Positions 1-7,422 of a DNA stretch of 64,000 nucleotides are shown here, piece by piece. Position numbers and translations under genes: made by a program. The notes below the pieces were generated by a model. It saw only the letters and a program-made list of their open reading frames with translations, was not told the origin of the DNA and ran no database searches. How positions within the stretch are numbered: position 1 is the stretch's first letter; each line of letters opens with the position of its first letter. Origin of the DNA: Altererythrobacter sp. CAU 1644 (lineage in GTDB: Bacteria; Pseudomonadota; Alphaproteobacteria; Sphingomonadales; Sphingomonadaceae); contig NZ_CP121106.1 in NCBI RefSeq assembly GCF_029623755.1, positions 3,104,352 to 3,168,351 of the forward strand, read 5' to 3'.

Positions 1-184
1 CCGGGTGCCCCATCGCGCGATGGCGCTGGGCTTCTTCTTCGCACTTTGTCTTGGCGTCAGCCTGCGCCTCGGCGCTCTGCTGCGGCTCCGCGGGCGAATG
101 ACCGGCATGCTGCGCCGCAGCGGGGGAGGCGAGAACTGAGCCGACTGCGATCGATGCGAGCAGGCTGGTAATACGAATCTTCAT
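1..184 (-). CDS. copB: Copper resistance protein CopB, N-terminal part (runs off window)
   Basis: Only about 61 codons are inside the window. The start ATG overlaps the copA stop codon (ATGA), which indicates translational coupling. The peptide begins with a Sec signal sequence (MKIRITSLLASIAVGSVLAS, then PAAAQ), followed by a His/Gln/Glu/Ala-rich stretch with QHAGHSP, CEEEAQRH and RAMGHP. CopB/PcoB proteins are outer-membrane copper-binding proteins encoded directly after copA, with a variable His/Met-rich N-terminus before a beta-barrel domain. The barrel lies outside the window, so the assignment rests on position, signal peptide and composition. Expression would come from the copA promoter. 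Confidence 0.72.
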   Translation of the reverse strand, partial: MKIRITSLLASIAVGSVLASPAAAQHAGHSPAEPQQSAEAQADAKTKCEEEAQRHRAMGHP

Positions 185-2022
185 GCTTCGCTCCCATCGG
201 GATTGGCGACAGTGACGATCTGAAACATCCCGGCATGCATGTGGTAGAGAAGGTGGCAGTGGAAGGCCCAGTCGCCCGGCTCGTCCGCCGTCAGGTCGAA
301 CTGCGCGCTGCCGCCCGGCTGCACGTTAACCGTGTGCTTGAGCGGCTGACGATCGGCAGGTGCGCCGTTAACCAGTTCGAAGAAGTGCCCATGCAAGTGG
401 ATCGGGTGCGCCATCATCGTGTTGTTTATCAATTTGACACGCACGCGTTCGTTATAGGCAAAGCGGATCGGCTCGTCGGAGACGGCGGAGAACTTCTTGC
501 CGTCGAACGACCACATATAGCGTTCCATGTTCCCGGTGAGATGGATTTCCATCCGCCGCGAGGGAGTCCGCCCCTCCTGATGAGGTGTCAGCGAGCGGAG
601 CTTGCGATAGTCGAGGGTGCGGTGGGGGACATCGGCAAGGCCGATGCCGGGGTCGCCCATACGGTCGACCGGGTTCATCGAGACCATGTCGAGACCGGGC
701 CCGACCTTCACGTCGGGAGGCAGGAGCGATGTATCGCGCATCTGCATACCTCCCGCCATGCCAGCCATCTCCGCCGAACCGCCATCCATACCGGACATCC
801 CATCCGCGCCAGCCGCTCCGCTCGATCCGTGGTCCATTCCGGCCATACCGCCGGCGCCATGATCCATGCCGGTCATACCGGCATCGTTGCTGCCAGCCCC
901 GTGGTCCATACCGCTCATGCCCATATCAGCCATGGTCAGAAGCGGGGGATCGCGCAGCGGCGGAATGGCCGCGCGCGCGCCAGGCGCGCTCGCAAGCGTT
1001 GCGATCCCCATTCCGGACCTATCCACCGACTCGGCCACCAATGTGTACGCCTGCTGCTCACCCGGCGTCACGACGACGTCGTAGGTCTCCGCGACGCCGA
1101 TCTGGAACTCGTCCACTTCGACCGGCTCGACGTTCTGCCCGTCGGCTTGAACGACGGTCATCGGCAGGCCTGGAATGCGGATGTTGAAGAAGGTCATGGC
1201 CCCGGCATTGATGAAGCGCAGCCGCACGCGCTCGCCCGGACGGAAGAGATATTCCAGATTGTCGAGCGGGCCATGACCGTTCAGCAGGTAAGTGTAGGCT
1301 GGGGCCGACACATCGCTAAGGTCGGTCGGCATCATGCGCATTCTCGCCCACATCCGGCGATCCTCGCCCGAAAGCGGATAGTCGTCGGTCCAGGTATTCA
1401 TGTTGTAGTTGAAGTAGCCTTCGCCCTTCTTGAGCTTGTCGAAAATCGTGTGGGGCGACATTTCGCTGAATTCGCTGAGCACCACGATATATTCGCGGTC
1501 CGCCTGGACCGGATCGGGTCCAGCCGGATCCACCACAATGGCGCCGTAATGCCCGGCCTGTTCCTGCAGGCCGCTATGCGAGTGCCACCAGTAGGTGCCC
1601 GACTGGCGCACCGGGAATTCAGCGGTGAAGGTCTCTCCGGGCTTGACGCCGGGGAAGCTTACACCTGGCACCCCGTCGAGTTCGAATGGCACGAGCAGCC
1701 CGTGCCAGTGGATCGAGGTGTCTTCCTCGAGCTGGTTATGGACGTTCAATCGGACGGTCGTGCCTTCCTTCAAACGCAACAACGGGCCGGGGATCGTGCC
1801 GTTGACGGCGATGGCGCCGCCGCGTCTGTTGCCGGTTGCAAAGGCAGACCGCGCGACAGTGAGGTCGATATTCGGCCCGGATACTTCATCCAGCCCTTTG
1901 CGGGCGTTTCCTGCAAGGATGTCCGCGCCGCGCGCCCAGGCCGGCATGGCACCGGAGAGACCAAGCAGGCCCAGCCCGCTAGCACTTGTTCCAAGGAATC
2001 TTCGGCGATTGAGGGCAGGCAT
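181..2022 (-). CDS. copA: Copper resistance multicopper oxidase CopA (PcoA type)
   Basis: A 613-aa periplasmic multicopper oxidase that oxidises Cu(I) and binds copper. The N-terminus has a Tat signal (RRRFLG at residues 6-11, then a hydrophobic run). The first cupredoxin domain carries HWHG and WWHSHSG. The C-terminal domain carries HPIHLHGHFFEL and FHCHLLYHMHAGMF, which supply the type 1, 2 and 3 copper ligands. Between them, about residues 365-430, is a Met/Gly/His linker with repeated GMxGMDHG units, typical of CopA/PcoA. It follows the sigma factor gene and overlaps copB by 4 nt. It has its own predicted ECF promoter at 2055-2081, giving a leader of about 30 nt. Confidence 0.95.
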   Translation of the reverse strand: MPALNRRRFLGTSASGLGLLGLSGAMPAWARGADILAGNARKGLDEVSGPNIDLTVARSAFATGNRRGGAIAVNGTIPGPLLRLKEGTTVRLNVHNQLEEDTSIHWHGLLVPFELDGVPGVSFPGVKPGETFTAEFPVRQSGTYWWHSHSGLQEQAGHYGAIVVDPAGPDPVQADREYIVVLSEFSEMSPHTIFDKLKKGEGYFNYNMNTWTDDYPLSGEDRRMWARMRMMPTDLSDVSAPAYTYLLNGHGPLDNLEYLFRPGERVRLRFINAGAMTFFNIRIPGLPMTVVQADGQNVEPVEVDEFQIGVAETYDVVVTPGEQQAYTLVAESVDRSGMGIATLASAPGARAAIPPLRDPPLLTMADMGMSGMDHGAGSNDAGMTGMDHGAGGMAGMDHGSSGAAGADGMSGMDGGSAEMAGMAGGMQMRDTSLLPPDVKVGPGLDMVSMNPVDRMGDPGIGLADVPHRTLDYRKLRSLTPHQEGRTPSRRMEIHLTGNMERYMWSFDGKKFSAVSDEPIRFAYNERVRVKLINNTMMAHPIHLHGHFFELVNGAPADRQPLKHTVNVQPGGSAQFDLTADEPGDWAFHCHLLYHMHAGMFQIVTVANPDGSEA

Positions 2023-2054
2023 AGGGGGCTCCTGAAAATGCGTATACCGTCACA

Positions 2055-2081
2055 TACGCGGTCAGCTGCCCTACCCCTCAA
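2055..2081 (-). promoter_or_regulatory. Predicted ECF-sigma promoter of copA
   Basis: Read on the minus strand: TTGAGGG (2081-2075), 16 nt, CGTA (2058-2055). The same two boxes with exactly 16 nt between them occur at 3409-3435, 3445-3471 and 5132-5158. The -35 box lies inside the last codons of the sigma factor gene, and the -10 box is 33 nt before the copA start. That copA belongs to this sigma factor's regulon is inferred from the repeated motif. Confidence 0.75.
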
Positions 2082-2637
2082 ACTTTTCGAACCGCTCCTT
2101 CAGCCGGTTGCGCGCACGATAGATGCGCGTCTCGACGGCTTTCTCGGTGGTGCCGAGCAGCTCGGCAGCCTCGGCCTGGCTGTACCCCTCGACAGTGACC
2201 AGCACGAGCGCCTCTTGTAGGCGCACCGGCAAGCGCCCGATTTCGGCCTGGACCAGCCGCAGCTGTTCGCGGGCTCCGGCAACATTTTCGGGATTAGGGG
2301 CATCGTCGGCAACGGCGTCGGCTTCCCGCCCATCCGGCAAACCAAGGAAGCCAATAACTTTCCTGCGGCGGAGCTTGTCGCGGCACCGGTTGAGAACGAT
2401 TGTCGTCAAATAGGGACCGATGGGCTTGCTCGGATCGAGGCGATGACGTGTCAGCCAGACCGACGCGAGACCGTCCTGAACGACATCTTCGGCCCGCGAT
2501 GGTGAACCCAGCATGCGCGTGGCAAGCGCAATCAACCGGGCGATCTCGCTCTCGACGAGAGCTGTGAACGCCCGCTTGTCACCGGCTATCGCCCGCCCGA
2601 TCAGCGCTTCGTTCGAAGTGTCATCCACCGCTGCCAA
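2071..2637 (-). CDS. ECF RNA polymerase sigma factor, CnrH-like
   Basis: A 188-aa sigma-70 family protein of ECF size. Region 2 includes RMLGSPSRAEDVVQDGLASV (residues 41-60). Region 4 includes RLPVRLQEALVLVTVEGYSQ followed by AEAAELLGTTEKAVETRIYR, a clear helix-turn-helix. CnrH of Cupriavidus is of similar size. The predicted start is TTG at 2637, 7 nt after the sensor gene; a GTG at 2628 is an alternative. It is third in a Y-X-H order (anti-sigma, sensor, sigma), so it is probably held by the membrane protein of 3082-3378 and released by metal. Its likely targets carry TTGAGGG-N16-CGTA, including its own operon. Confidence 0.9.
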   Translation of the reverse strand: MAAVDDTSNEALIGRAIAGDKRAFTALVESEIARLIALATRMLGSPSRAEDVVQDGLASVWLTRHRLDPSKPIGPYLTTIVLNRCRDKLRRRKVIGFLGLPDGREADAVADDAPNPENVAGAREQLRLVQAEIGRLPVRLQEALVLVTVEGYSQAEAAELLGTTEKAVETRIYRARNRLKERFEKFEG

Positions 2638-2643
2638 GGCTGA

Positions 2644-3078
2644 TCAGTCACGCGGATCGCGCGTGAGGGCCGCGGACACTTTCCGGTCGAACTGGAGCTG
2701 CTGATCGGGATCGAGAATTTCCCGCATATCGAAGACGTGCCGCACGGTCGCTTTCTGCAATTCGCCCATGCGCGCATGCACCTCGTCGATCGCGGCACTG
2801 ACTTCGGGCCCGTATTCGTGCTCGGTTTCCATTGCCTGGGCGAGCTGTGCGTTGGCTGCGCGCGCAGAGGCTTCGAGCCTTGCCTGTTCTACCGCGAAAC
2901 GCGCTTCGAGCGCATCGAGCCGCTCCTCCTGGTCAGCCGTGAGCGAGAGTTCATCGTGCACGAACTGGTGCAGGCTGTCCTCCGCATCGTCGTTGGACCA
3001 GCGATCGGCGGCAAGCGCTCCGAGGCATCCGGCGAGCGCCGCCAGCAGAACCGCGAGGACAAGGTGAAACTTCTTCAA
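2644..3078 (-). CDS. Periplasmic heavy-metal sensor, CnrX-like
   Basis: A 144-aa protein with an N-terminal membrane anchor (residues 5-23) and a helical periplasmic domain of the CnrX/ZraP class (LSLTADQEERLDALEARF). The five residues known to bind Ni/Co in Cupriavidus CnrX (H42, H46, E63, H119, M123) appear here as H37, H41, E58, H114 and M118, a constant offset of five. The metal site is therefore conserved. The start is TTG at 3078, 3 nt after the previous gene. It should sense metal in the periplasm and relieve anti-sigma inhibition of the downstream sigma factor. Which metal it senses in vivo is not shown by the sequence. Confidence 0.88.
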   Translation of the reverse strand: MKKFHLVLAVLLAALAGCLGALAADRWSNDDAEDSLHQFVHDELSLTADQEERLDALEARFAVEQARLEASARAANAQLAQAMETEHEYGPEVSAAIDEVHARMGELQKATVRHVFDMREILDPDQQLQFDRKVSAALTRDPRD

Positions 3079-3081
3079 CGC

Positions 3082-3378
3082 CTATGACCCCACATGAAGC
3101 AATGCAGCAGGTGACAGGGATTCTCCGCCAACGAGGCTCTCGCCAACAATTTCTGTAGGAGCGCCATATTCGGACGGCCATCCGCTGGTCCCTGCGCCTG
3201 CCGCCAGGCCGACGACAAACAGACCGGCGAACAAGGCCATTCTGCGTCGCTGATCGGCAATTTCGCCAAGCTGTCCTGCGCGCTGCCAGACGCCGTTCAT
3301 GAAGTCGGGCGGCACGTCGCCAGCCTCCTGCGAGGCCATGGTGCCGAGCATCGCATCGAGTGTCTGATTATCACGCAT
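3082..3378 (-). CDS. Small membrane anti-sigma factor, CnrY-like
   Basis: A 98-aa protein with a cytoplasmic N-terminus of about 45 residues (LDAMLGTMAS, DVPPDFMNGVWQR), one membrane segment (about 46-66, MALFAGLFVVGLAAGAGTSG) and a short periplasmic tail. Size, topology and position, immediately before a CnrX-like sensor and an ECF sigma factor, match CnrY (95 aa). CnrY binds CnrH through its N-terminal helices. AGGAG lies 6 nt before the ATG. Small anti-sigma factors diverge strongly, so the call relies on context. The predicted ECF promoter is 31 nt upstream (autoregulation). Confidence 0.75.
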   Translation of the reverse strand: MRDNQTLDAMLGTMASQEAGDVPPDFMNGVWQRAGQLGEIADQRRRMALFAGLFVVGLAAGAGTSGWPSEYGAPTEIVGESLVGGESLSPAALLHVGS

Positions 3379-3408
3379 CCCTTGCTCCTGTCGGTTGCAC
3401 GGTTCCTA

Positions 3409-3435
3409 TACGCGATGCTTCGCGCAAACCCTCAA
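3409..3435 (-). promoter_or_regulatory. Predicted ECF-sigma promoter of the cnrYXH-like operon
   Basis: On the minus strand: TTGAGGG (3435-3429), 16 nt, CGTA (3412-3409), ending 31 nt before the anti-sigma start. It lies back to back with the plus-strand promoter at 3445-3471. The two -35 boxes form the inverted repeat CCCTCAA-N9-TTGAGGG. Confidence 0.75.
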
Positions 3436-3444
3436 GTTTCTTTT

Positions 3445-3471
3445 TTGAGGGCTGCGGGGCGGCGGTGCGTA
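3445..3471 (+). promoter_or_regulatory. Predicted ECF-sigma promoter of the methyltransferase-DUF411 operon
   Basis: TTGAGGG (3445-3451), 16 nt, CGTA (3468-3471), preceded by a T-run. The boxes and spacing match the motifs at 2055, 3409 and 5132. The leader to the ATG at 3527 would be about 50 nt. Confidence 0.75.
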
Positions 3472-3526
3472 AGAAGTGTAGGTCTGGCGGAAGCGAAATG
3501 TGCCGACATCGAATGGGAGCCATGGC

Positions 3527-4213
3527 ATGAAAGATGCGGCAGTTCCGCCAAAAGAGCGCGAGTTCACTCCGCCGCTTGGCAAAAGCTGGCTCACGCCGCT
3601 CTATGATCGCGCGATCGCAATCTTTACGCGCGAGAGCCGGTGGCGCCGCGCGATCGTCGAAGAGGCCGTATTGGTGCCCGGCGACAAGGTCATCGATGTC
3701 GGGTGCGGCACCGGGACCTTGCTCAAAGCGCTGATGGCCAGCTGTCCCGAAGCCGGCTTCATCGGCGTCGAGCCAGACCCCGCCGCGCTGGCGATCGCGC
3801 AGCGCAAATTCGGTGCCGGAGTCGATATGGTCCGGTGGCACAACGGCTTTCTCGCTAGTCTCGAGCTTTCCGACGGCTGGCGGCCAAACAAGATCGTCAG
3901 CAGCCTCGTCCTTCACCAGGTCCCCGTATCGCAAAAGCGCGCGATCCTCGAGCAGATCGAGAACCTGCTCGCCCCCGGGGGCATAGCGCTGATTGCCGAC
4001 TATATGCGGCAAGATGCTCCACTCATGCGCGCGCTGTTCCGTTCGAGCGTTCAGCTTCTCGACGGCGTGAAGGACACCCAGCCGAGCGCCGACGGAGCCG
4101 TCGAGAAATTGCTCGCCGAGATTTTCGCAGACGCCGAATTGCTCGATCGTATCCATACCGCGACCGGAACCATTTCTCTCTGGCGCGGCATCAAGAAAGG
4201 CAATGTCCAATGA
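3527..4213 (+). CDS. Class I SAM-dependent methyltransferase
   Basis: A 228-aa Rossmann-fold methyltransferase. Motif I is VIDVGCGTGTLLKAL (about residues 51-65), followed by GFIGVEPDPAALAIA (acidic residue binding the ribose). The post-motif region is VSSLVLHQVPVSQKRAILEQ, and motif III is LLAPGGIALIADYM. The substrate is unknown. I chose the ATG at 3527 because GGGAG lies about 8 nt upstream; a GTG at 3500 in frame would add nine residues. The stop overlaps the next start (ATGA). A second methyltransferase (29658-30302) also sits in a metal operon here, so methylation linked to metal stress is possible but only inferred. Confidence 0.85.
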   Translation: MKDAAVPPKEREFTPPLGKSWLTPLYDRAIAIFTRESRWRRAIVEEAVLVPGDKVIDVGCGTGTLLKALMASCPEAGFIGVEPDPAALAIAQRKFGAGVDMVRWHNGFLASLELSDGWRPNKIVSSLVLHQVPVSQKRAILEQIENLLAPGGIALIADYMRQDAPLMRALFRSSVQLLDGVKDTQPSADGAVEKLLAEIFADAELLDRIHTATGTISLWRGIKKGNVQ

Positions 4214-4677
4214 ACCTCACGAAAGATTCGAGACCGCTACGCCGTTCGCTGGCGGCCTCGCTCCTCCTCGCCCTTGCAGCCTGCTCGAATGCAGCGCAGG
4301 CCGCGACCTACACGATGTTCCGCGACGCAGGATGCGGCTGCTGTCTCAGCTGGGCCGGTCACGTCGAACATGGGCTCGAAGCAGAGGTCGCCTCGGTCGA
4401 CACCGACGACATGGCTGCGCTCAAGACAGCCAGGGGTGTGTCGCAGGATCTGTGGTCGTGTCACACGATGGAAGTCGATGGCTATATCATCGAAGGCCAC
4501 GTGCCGGCCGATGCCGTCGCGAAGCTATTGCGCGAACGCCCCGAAGGCGTTGCTGGCCTGGCTGTGCCCGGAATGCCGCTTGGCTCGCCCGGAATGGAAG
4601 TCGGAGAGCAGGTGCAGCCCTATGATGTCATCGCCTTCGGCCCAGGCGGGCGGAGCGTGTTCGCATCCTACCCGTGA
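4210..4677 (+). CDS. DUF411 periplasmic metal-binding protein
   Basis: A 155-aa secreted protein. The N-terminus has a basic stretch, a hydrophobic run and LLALAACSNAAQA, either a lipobox (AAC) or a Sec signal. The mature part has the DUF411 signature CGCCLSWAGHVE near residue 42 and SCHTMEVDGYIIEGHVPADA, with paired Cys and His residues suited to soft-metal binding. DUF411 proteins are frequent neighbours of copper-resistance genes. The ATG overlaps the methyltransferase stop, so the two are coupled. The role is probably copper binding or delivery in the periplasm; the precise activity is unknown. Confidence 0.85.
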   Translation: MNLTKDSRPLRRSLAASLLLALAACSNAAQAATYTMFRDAGCGCCLSWAGHVEHGLEAEVASVDTDDMAALKTARGVSQDLWSCHTMEVDGYIIEGHVPADAVAKLLRERPEGVAGLAVPGMPLGSPGMEVGEQVQPYDVIAFGPGGRSVFASYP

Positions 4678-4721
4678 CTATGGACAAGCCATTTTCGCGC
4701 CAACTCTAACGGAGGACCATC

Positions 4722-4997
4722 ATGTCGGACTATTCGGTCAAAACCTCAATTCTCATATGGGGCTGGACACTCAGCCTCTTCCTGCTTTTCAGCTACCTGA
4801 TCTGCATCGGTTTCGGCCTGCTCGCGCCCGAACAGGTGCACATGCACGAAGCGTGGGCGCCGCTGCTTCCCGGTTTCGAATGGCTAACCCTCTCGGGCTT
4901 TTTGGCAGGCGCTCTCGGCAGCTTTCTGTACGGTTGGTACATCGCGGTCATTGGGGTGCCACTGCTGCGATTTTTCCGAAACCGGTTCAGGACGTAG
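4722..4997 (+). CDS. DUF5676-like small membrane protein
   Basis: A 91-aa protein with two predicted membrane segments (about residues 8-34 and 52-80). A short periplasmic loop between them has EQVHMHEAWAPLLPGF, whose His-Met-His could bind metal. Length and layout resemble the DUF5676 family, often near copper genes. GGAGGA lies 6 nt before the ATG. It is 44 nt after the DUF411 gene, on the same strand and probably in the same transcript. Function unknown. Confidence 0.75.
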   Translation: MSDYSVKTSILIWGWTLSLFLLFSYLICIGFGLLAPEQVHMHEAWAPLLPGFEWLTLSGFLAGALGSFLYGWYIAVIGVPLLRFFRNRFRT

Positions 4998-5076
4998 TAA
5001 ATCGGCGGCGATGGACGCGTGCCTTGATACTCGCCGAGCATTTTCAGCTGCGCAAGCAGTCCGCTTTGGGCCGCAA

Positions 5077-5099
5077 TTTGCTCGAGCGCCCCGAGCAAA
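5077..5099. terminator. Possible intrinsic terminator hairpin
   Basis: A perfect 8-bp stem TTTGCTCG/CGAGCAAA with a 7-nt loop, located after the DUF5676 gene and before the next predicted promoter. The ends of the stem are A/T only, and no longer U-tract follows. Position between two transcription units supports a terminator. Confidence 0.45.
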
Positions 5100-5131
5100 A
5101 CGCAACCCTCCGGATTTGTCCTGAAATATTT

Positions 5132-5158
5132 TTGAGGGATGAGCCCCGGCTGAACGTA
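5132..5158 (+). promoter_or_regulatory. Predicted ECF-sigma promoter of the APC permease transcript
   Basis: TTGAGGG (5132-5138), 16 nt, CGTA (5155-5158), preceded by TATTT. This is the fourth copy of the motif, about 50 nt before the TTG start at 5209. Confidence 0.72.
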
Positions 5159-5208
5159 CTGTCCGGCATGATCTTTCTTGAACGGGAGACCATCGACAGG
5201 GGAAAGTC

Positions 5209-6561
5209 TTGCAAGACCATGAGCACGAGAATCAAAGCGAGACAGCTGGCTCGATAACCCTGCTGGGCGGCGTGGCGATGGGAACCGGCGTCATGATCGG
5301 TGCCGGCATATTCGCGCTGACCGGGCAGATCGCCGAGCTTGCCGGTCCGCTATTCCCCTTATCCTTCATCGCTGGCGCGCTGGTAACCTCGCTGGCGGCC
5401 TACAGCTATATCAAGATGTCGAACAAATGGCCGTCTTCGGGCGGCATCGCGATGATCTTGCAAAAAGCATACGGACCCGGCGTGATCGCCGCCTCTGCCT
5501 CGCTCCTGATGGCGCTCTCGATGGTCATCAATGAAAGCCTCGTGGCCCGCACCTTCGCGACTTATGCGCTGCGCCCGTTCGGCCTCGAAAGCAGCGGGTG
5601 GCTCGTTTCTCTCGCAGCGCTTGCCCTCATCATCTTCGCCTATCTCGTCAATGCAGCGGGCAACAAGTCGGTAAGCGGCTTCTCGCTCATCATGTCCGCC
5701 ATCAAGATCGGCGGCATCGCGCTGTTCGCAGTCGCGGCGATCTGGGCCAGCGGTTTTTCATCAGGCGCGTTTTCGCAGCCCGTTTCGCTGACGAATGCAG
5801 AAGCCATGCTCGCCTCTGTTGCTTTCTCGATCCTCGCCTTCAAGGGCTTCACCACGATTACCAATAGCGGCGGCGAAATCGTCGACCCGCACAAGAATGT
5901 CGGTCGGACCATCATGATCTCGATCGCGGTCTGCATCGTGATCTATCTGCTCGTCGCATTGGCGGTGGGTTCGAGCCTGAGCATATCCGAGATCGTCGAG
6001 GCGCGCGATTATTCGCTCGCGGCAGCGGCGCGTCCGGCGCTGGGTGAGCTGGGCTTCTATTTCACCGTCGCGATCGCGATCGCCGCCACGACTTCGGGCG
6101 TGATCGCGAGCGTATTTGCTGTGTCGCGCATGCTTGCGATGCTGACCGACATGAAGATGATCCCGCACAGCCATTTCGGTATGAGCGGCGGAATTCGCAG
6201 CCACATGCTGGTCTATACGGTGGTCATTGCCGGGATGCTTGCCGTCCTGTTCGATCTGTCGCGGATCGCCTCGCTGGGCGCCTTCTTCTACCTCGTCATG
6301 GATATGCTGGTGCATTGGGGCGTCCTGCGTCACCTGCGCAAGGAAGTCGGCGCGCGCGCAACAATACTTCTTACAGCACTCGCGGCAGATGGCGTGGTCC
6401 TTGCAGCTTTTACCGCGGCCAAATTGCGCAGCGATCCTGCCGTTGTCGCCTATGCGGCGATCGGCATCGTCGCAGTCTTCGTGGGAGAATGGATTTACCT
6501 TTCGCACAATTCCGAAGCGCCCGCTTCTCACAAAGATGATCGGTCAGAAGAGAAGAGTTGA
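5209..6561 (+). CDS. APC-superfamily amino acid permease-like transporter
   Basis: A 450-aa inner-membrane protein with about 12 hydrophobic segments. The first carries the APC signature region GGVAMGTGVMIGAGIFALTG, where the helix-breaking GxG motif contacts substrate; another conserved stretch is WPSSGGIAMILQKAYG. The start is TTG at 5209 with AGGGGA five nt upstream. The protein lacks a large soluble C-terminal domain. Its place behind a predicted ECF promoter ties it to the metal regulon. The substrate cannot be read from the sequence; an amino acid, a metal chelate or a thiol precursor are all possible. Confidence 0.85.
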   Translation: MQDHEHENQSETAGSITLLGGVAMGTGVMIGAGIFALTGQIAELAGPLFPLSFIAGALVTSLAAYSYIKMSNKWPSSGGIAMILQKAYGPGVIAASASLLMALSMVINESLVARTFATYALRPFGLESSGWLVSLAALALIIFAYLVNAAGNKSVSGFSLIMSAIKIGGIALFAVAAIWASGFSSGAFSQPVSLTNAEAMLASVAFSILAFKGFTTITNSGGEIVDPHKNVGRTIMISIAVCIVIYLLVALAVGSSLSISEIVEARDYSLAAAARPALGELGFYFTVAIAIAATTSGVIASVFAVSRMLAMLTDMKMIPHSHFGMSGGIRSHMLVYTVVIAGMLAVLFDLSRIASLGAFFYLVMDMLVHWGVLRHLRKEVGARATILLTALAADGVVLAAFTAAKLRSDPAVVAYAAIGIVAVFVGEWIYLSHNSEAPASHKDDRSEEKS

Positions 6562-6672
6562 TGGCAACTTTTCGCTGGGCCTTGAGGCTCTTGCAGCGGG
6601 GTTTTTCGAAACCGTTCACCGAAAACCGGCGTTGAGCACGAGACACGTCAGGCAAAACAGATGGAGCGATTC

Positions 6673-7422
6673 ATGACGACCCGAACAGCGGCGGTCTACC
6701 GCATGGTAATGGAGGACCATGTCTGTCCCTATGGCATCAAGACGGTCGATCTTCTCAAGCGGCAAGGTTTCGAGGTCGACGATCATCACCTGACCAGCAG
6801 GGAGGAAACCGACGCATTCAAGGACAAGCACAACGTCGAGACCACCCCGCAGACCTTTATCGAAGACAAGCGCATTGGCGGCTATGACGATGTCCGCGAG
6901 TTCTTCGGCAAGAGCCGTTCGCAGCCAGAGGAAGGCGAGACCAGCTATCAGCCGGTCATTGCGATTTTCGCGGTCGCGCTTCTGCTCGCGCTCGGACTGA
7001 GCTGGGCTTTTTTTGATAACTTCTTCACTGTCCGGGCCGCCGAATGGTTCGTCAGCCTGTCGATGACCCTGCTCGCCGTTCAGAAGCTTCAGGACGTGCG
7101 CAGTTTTTCGACGATGTTCCTCAATTACGATCTGCTCGCACGGCGCTGGGTGCCCTATGGCTTCGTCTACCCTTTCGGCGAAGCCGCTGCCGGCATTCTC
7201 ATGACCGCGGGCGCGCTGACGTGGCTTTCTGCTCCGTTGGCATTGTTCATCGGCACCGTCGGCGCTGTCAGCGTCTTCAAAGCTGTCTACATCGACAAGC
7301 GTGAGCTCAAATGCGCTTGCGTCGGCGGCAGCAGCAATGTGCCGCTCGGCTTCGTCTCGCTGACCGAAAATCTGTTCATGATCGGAATGGGCCTGTGGAT
7401 GGGCGCGAAGCTTCTCGCATGA
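6673..7422 (+). CDS. Glutaredoxin-MauE/DoxX fusion membrane protein
   Basis: A 249-aa two-domain protein. Residues 5-80 form a glutaredoxin with active site CPYG (18-21), the TP turn of the cis-Pro loop (TTPQTFI, 57-63) and GGYDD (69-73). Residues about 93-245 hold four membrane segments of the MauE/DoxX type, ending near a Cys pair (KCACVGG). Such fusions presumably pass electrons across the membrane or protect thiols. I placed the start at 6673, with GGAG seven nt upstream, rather than at ATG 6661. The stop overlaps the next start. Redox partner unknown. Confidence 0.82.
   Translation: MTTRTAAVYRMVMEDHVCPYGIKTVDLLKRQGFEVDDHHLTSREETDAFKDKHNVETTPQTFIEDKRIGGYDDVREFFGKSRSQPEEGETSYQPVIAIFAVALLLALGLSWAFFDNFFTVRAAEWFVSLSMTLLAVQKLQDVRSFSTMFLNYDLLARRWVPYGFVYPFGEAAAGILMTAGALTWLSAPLALFIGTVGAVSVFKAVYIDKRELKCACVGGSSNVPLGFVSLTENLFMIGMGLWMGAKLLA

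Noticed and set aside
235..2220. Long open frame on the plus strand opposite copA
   Set aside because: It lacks domain motifs, while the minus strand encodes a complete multicopper oxidase. GC-rich codon use leaves antisense frames open.
6582..6608. TTGAGGC before the glutaredoxin-MauE gene as a fifth ECF promoter
   Set aside because: The -35-like box has one mismatch and the position 16 nt later reads TTCG, not CGTA.
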